Made by a program: the position numbers and the translations under genes
Shown: positions 60,801-64,000 of the stretch, piece after piece
How positions within the stretch are numbered: position 1 is the stretch's first letter
Layout of the letters: every line of letters begins with the position of its first letter
Source: Istiophorus platypterus
Taxonomy: Eukaryota > Chordata > Actinopteri > Istiophoriformes > Istiophoridae
Length of the DNA: 64,000 bases
Direction: 5' to 3'
Assembly (NCBI GenBank): GCA_016859345.1
Contig: CM029126.1
Location: 4,047,001 to 4,111,000, forward strand
Notes under the pieces: generated by a model
The model's input: only the letters and a program-made list of their open reading frames with translations
Told to the model about the DNA's origin: nothing
Database searches by the model: none

Positions 60801-61100
60801 CTTGAGTTCTAATCCCTGGCCTGTAGGCAGCCTTTAAAAGTTAAAATCCAAAGGGTTTGAAGTTGGAAGTTGTTGCACTGTTTGAGCGCGGTGGTGGCGG
60901 CGGGACAAAGAGGCCGGCACGGTGGCGCAAGGCCTGACCACAGACACGGCACATAAAAAGTGCTGCCTGGTAACGAGCGACTTCAGCCTCCTTAACAAAA
61001 GGAATTAGCTTAACAGGGCCAGAGCTCGGTGGGAGACTCGGCGAAAACAGACTGCGGGAACTTAGCAACGAGGTTCCCTCTGAGCGGCAGGAATCATGGC
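60801..61100 (-). promoter_or_regulatory. Inferred 5' UTR exon and promoter of the unnamed gene
   Basis: A good donor, ACTCAAG|GTAAGCAGG, ends a putative non-coding exon at 60801, facing the acceptor before the ATG exon (59909). Upstream is moderately CpG-rich DNA. At 60962-60974 the sense strand reads GTTACC-A-GGCAGC, which matches the RFX X-box (GTNRCC N0-3 RGYAAC) with one mismatch. The transcription start is not determinable here. Confidence 0.45.
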
Positions 61101-61144
61101 ACCTCGTGGTCCTTTTACCTCATAGTCGCTTTTAAAGACTCACC

Positions 61145-61307
61145 GGAGCAGGTGGAATATTCACTTAATGATACAGTAGATCGTGTGTATTCATAAGGTT
61201 TTTTGTCTTGAAGAAAAAGTCCTATGACGGAGCAGGTGGAATATTCACTTAATGATACAGTAGATCGTGTGTATTCATAAGGTTTTTTGTCTTGAAGAAA
61301 AAGTCCT
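61145..61307. repeat. Perfect 79-bp tandem duplication
   Basis: The block at 61145-61223 is repeated base for base at 61229-61307 (period 84). Both begin GGAGCAGGTGGAATATTCAC and end GAAGAAAAAGTCCT. Perfect identity indicates a recent event. Confidence 0.98.
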
Positions 61308-61452
61308 GGGATTTAGTTTCACACTTACAAATCCAGCATTTACAGTGTCCCTCAGTATTTGTGATCCCATGGTGGAAGAGTTTGCAAAGTATATGACGTA
61401 TGTACGTCGGGTTTGGATTCTGCAGAGAGTTCGAAAAGATGAGCAAAAAGAT

Positions 61453-61579
61453 GTAGCAAAATAAACACATAAATGTGTATTTTGGATACTTTCTTTCTTC
61501 TAGACAGACAACACACACATGTTGAAAAAAAAAAAAAAAAAAGTCTCAAAATTGTCCAGTGTGTGAAAAAAACAATATG
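61453..61579. repeat. 127-bp duplicate of intronic block
   Basis: Matches 60467-60593 at both ends over the same length: begins GTAGCAAAATAAACACATAA, ends GTGTGAAAAAAACAATATG, with a diverged middle where this copy has an 18-base A run. It does not occur in copy A. Confidence 0.93.
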
Positions 61580-62233
61580 GCTTTTCTGGAGTCTAGGTGG
61601 ACCTGAAAGTGCTGCAGAATATTCCTTCTCGAGGTTTCAGTCATAATTAGGACTTTATTTTGTGCAAGAACTTTGCTTCACGATTATACTGTAGAAAGAA
61701 AAAGTTTTGTCATTTCACATTATGTAGTTGCGGTCACATTGTGGGCAGTCGTCCTCCATCCAGGGACAAGAATAAATCAGGCCCCCCAGGGTTTAATATT
61801 TGGTTTTTGTTCATGGTTGAAATTATGAGTTTGTATTGGACCTTTCAATAATTTGAAGTTCATAAAAGATAAAATCTAAAAGAAACACAAATGAAAAGAC
61901 AAAGAAAGGATTTAAAAAGGCTAAACTCAAGTAGAAGATAAAGATGGAATAACAGATTTAACAGGAGAATAAAAAATACAGCACAGTGCAAGATATGAAA
62001 AAATTTAATCTGGATCATCCCGACAGTTTCGAGTCCTTCTGTGAACTCTCCAGGTATTTAAAAGGGCAAATATTGTCTCATATTTCTATGAAACAAAAAC
62101 ATTCTATTGGCAGACTAATTTGCAAGATCCTGTTCTCACATAAAACTCGACAGAAAGGTGCTTCAAGGCTCGGGTACAACTCCAGGGACTTAATGTTGGT
62201 GTCCTAAATGACTGCGTGGGTGATGTTATGGCT
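61580..62233. other. Intergenic DNA, nothing recognised
   Basis: AT-rich, with an A-rich part at 61860-61980 ending CAGCACAGTGCAAG that looks like a decayed repeat end. No gene was seen. Confidence 0.45.
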
Positions 62234-62247
62234 CCACTAGGTGGCAG
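62234..62247 (+). promoter_or_regulatory. Strong CTCF-like motif
   Basis: CCACTAGGTGGCAG agrees with the CTCF core CCASYAGRKGGCRS at every position, on the plus strand. It lies about 1.1 kb beyond the inferred promoter of the unnamed gene, so it could mark a domain edge. Motif evidence only. Confidence 0.5.
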
Positions 62248-62249
62248 CA

Positions 62250-64000
62250 GATACCCGGAGCCCTGCAGCCGGAGAGCAGCTGATCCAGCACCTGACGGAA
62301 CGAGGTGCAGTTTTAATTATCGCTCTGTTTATTTTCAGCAGGTGCAGACGTTCCACTCTTCTCACCGGTTCCCTCTTTCCAAAGCTCAGACTGAGGAAGA
62401 GGAGGCGTGAAAGGTTGAGGGGGCGGTTGGGGTCAGAGATGATGTCTCTTTAATTTTAACGCTGCAGTCGCCCTGGGTGAGGAAACCGTCCAACGTCTGC
62501 CGTCGCTACATCCGACGCTTTTATGGACAAGGCCTCGAAGAAAAGTCCGTGGGCAACAAAGGAGGCTGCTGTCTTTCATCGATGCCTCAGTGACCTAATC
62601 TCAGTCTGTACAGAAACAACAGTGAAGGTTTTCACTTTAATCTCAAGATGGCGTTGAAGCAAACCTTCTCTGTTCCTGGACTATGGGGATATGCGACTTG
62701 CGTCTCCTGCTATGACGAAGCCTCTAGATGCTGTTTCTGACTCGTCTTGAGTCTTAGATCCGGTGATCCAGTCTGTGTTTGTCCCTTTGGCCTTCGGCCG
62801 GCTGCTCGGCTCTACGGATCTTCTTAGCGTCTTTCAGCTCATTGTTTTTGGGTTTTTTTCGAGGCCACAGCTTTATTGATATGTTTCGCTTTCACTGGCA
62901 TCAAGCAGCTGTTTTCAGCATAAGAATCTCTGATAAAACCACAGAACACCATCCTCCTCAGGACCAAACAGCAGATTTACATGATGTAATGTTCTCAATA
63001 CTATGAAATTTAAGTATAGAAATAATAAACATTTTTTTGTTTGTTTTCAAAGGAACCATGGAATCTTAAATTGTAAATTTTACATATGAAAATAATAAAA
63101 ATCCCTGTTTACCAGTTTTTTTCTGTCAATAAATTTGAGACACTGAGTCTGTCATCATACGGAAAAAGGCCAAAATTAAGTAAAATAGTTGAAAACATCC
63201 AACAAAATTGATATTTTTCTGATTCTGGGATGAGGTGCTGATATGATATTATATGATACTCATATTTCAACTTTATGAAAAGACCTACAAATTATCATTT
63301 TAGTTTCGTAAAACTAAACTAACTAAAGCTAAAACTACGCTGTCATAACCTGCTGGAGGTAAGTCATTCTCTTTTTGTTTGGTTAATGTTTAAGGTCATA
63401 ACGGTAGAGAAACTGTATGAGCAGAGGTCATAGCTGCGACTTACGAGAAGCCAGACGAGGAGAGGGAGGACTTTGTTTGTACCAGCTCAGACAGCTGATG
63501 CGGGGGGGCCGAAGGCAACAGGAAACCTGAGCCCCCGGGGACCCAACGGTTGCCTGTGAAGGAGCCGACCCCACTGCCCCTGTAAAACCAGGGGCCACCA
63601 CCTCCACAGGCTCCTTTCAACCTCCGGCCCCTTTATCTCGGCGTCTGAAAAAAAAACAAAAAAACACAAAAAACCAACAAAAAACAAAAACAGCCGTCGC
63701 CCGTCGCAAACAGTGACGATTCCCCAGCTCGGCTGAAACCATCACGGGAGCCCGGTGGCGGCACCTCCAGCCACCAGGGCCCCCGCCCTCTCCGTGACGT
63801 CCCCACGTCACCGCACTGTCGTCCGAACACTGAAGAAGAGAAAAGTACTGCACATAAATCAGGCCGGTAAGACTCAGAGGGAGGCTTGTAAATCACGGCC
63901 CCGCGGCTGCTGGAGGAAGCAGAAACAGGCTGAAACCTTACCCGAGGCCGGACCGGGGGATGAGCCGCCGGGTCTCGTCTCTGGACGTGCGTGTGTTTCG
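62250..64000. other. Intergenic DNA, no gene recognised
   Basis: AT-rich around 63000-63330 and GC-richer after 63480. Frames on both strands in the GC-rich end (for example 63487-63896 on minus) show no domain and contain A/T-run low-complexity sequence. A neighbouring gene could begin beyond the window. Confidence 0.45.

Noticed and set aside
1..64000. CRISPR array, phage, operon or bacterial defence system
   Set aside because: No spaced direct-repeat array, no dense coding and no ribosome-binding-site gene spacing. All evidence points to a vertebrate chromosome.

Overview
The window looks like nuclear DNA from a percomorph-type teleost fish. Supporting this are one clearly recognisable vertebrate gene (arl4a), a tRNA-derived SINE of the kind scattered through spiny-rayed fish genomes, two CpG-rich promoters, spliced gene structure with GT-AG introns, and very many CA, TA, GATA, GA and CATC microsatellites. 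There is no bacterial, plasmid, phage or CRISPR architecture. Almost all open reading frames in the first 50 kb are chance frames or microsatellite translations.

Layout. From 1 to about 50.9 kb I find no convincing protein-coding gene. This is a gene desert with microsatellites, decayed interspersed repeats, a SINE (13.6-13.9 kb) and several single-copy-looking blocks rich in homeodomain/POU-type motifs (1.8, 8.8, 10.4, 12.5, 15.0, 16.8-19.1, 22.0, 29.7, 36.4, 43.5, 46.9 kb). I read these blocks as candidate conserved regulatory elements, but that is inference because no alignment was possible. From 50.9 to 55.0 kb lies arl4a on the minus strand: a complete 200-codon intronless coding sequence (51748-52350), an inferred 5' UTR intron, and a CpG-island promoter at 53.9-55.0 kb with two CCAAT boxes. 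A GA/GT microsatellite (55.0-55.5 kb) and a CATC array (56.05-56.4 kb) follow.

From about 58.0 to 61.1 kb, also on the minus strand, I reconstructed a second gene with four coding exons in compatible phase. It encodes a 257-residue protein that I cannot name. It has a 14-residue tandem repeat near the N terminus and a basic, helix-like C-terminal end. Its inferred promoter carries a near-consensus RFX X-box, which would fit a ciliary or testis gene but does not prove it. The locus sits in a nest of local duplications: a 581-bp block downstream of the gene recurs as an 809-bp block in the first intron; a 127-bp block is present twice; a 79-bp block is perfectly repeated in tandem; and the start-codon exon edge is duplicated, leaving a decoy ATG. 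The last 2.4 kb has a strong CTCF-like motif and no recognisable gene.

I found no clear undescribed biological system. The most useful leads are the unnamed gene and its duplications, a 12-mer (TGCAAATGCGGC) recurring three times in the 15-21 kb regulatory-looking region, and the motif architecture of the desert next to arl4a.
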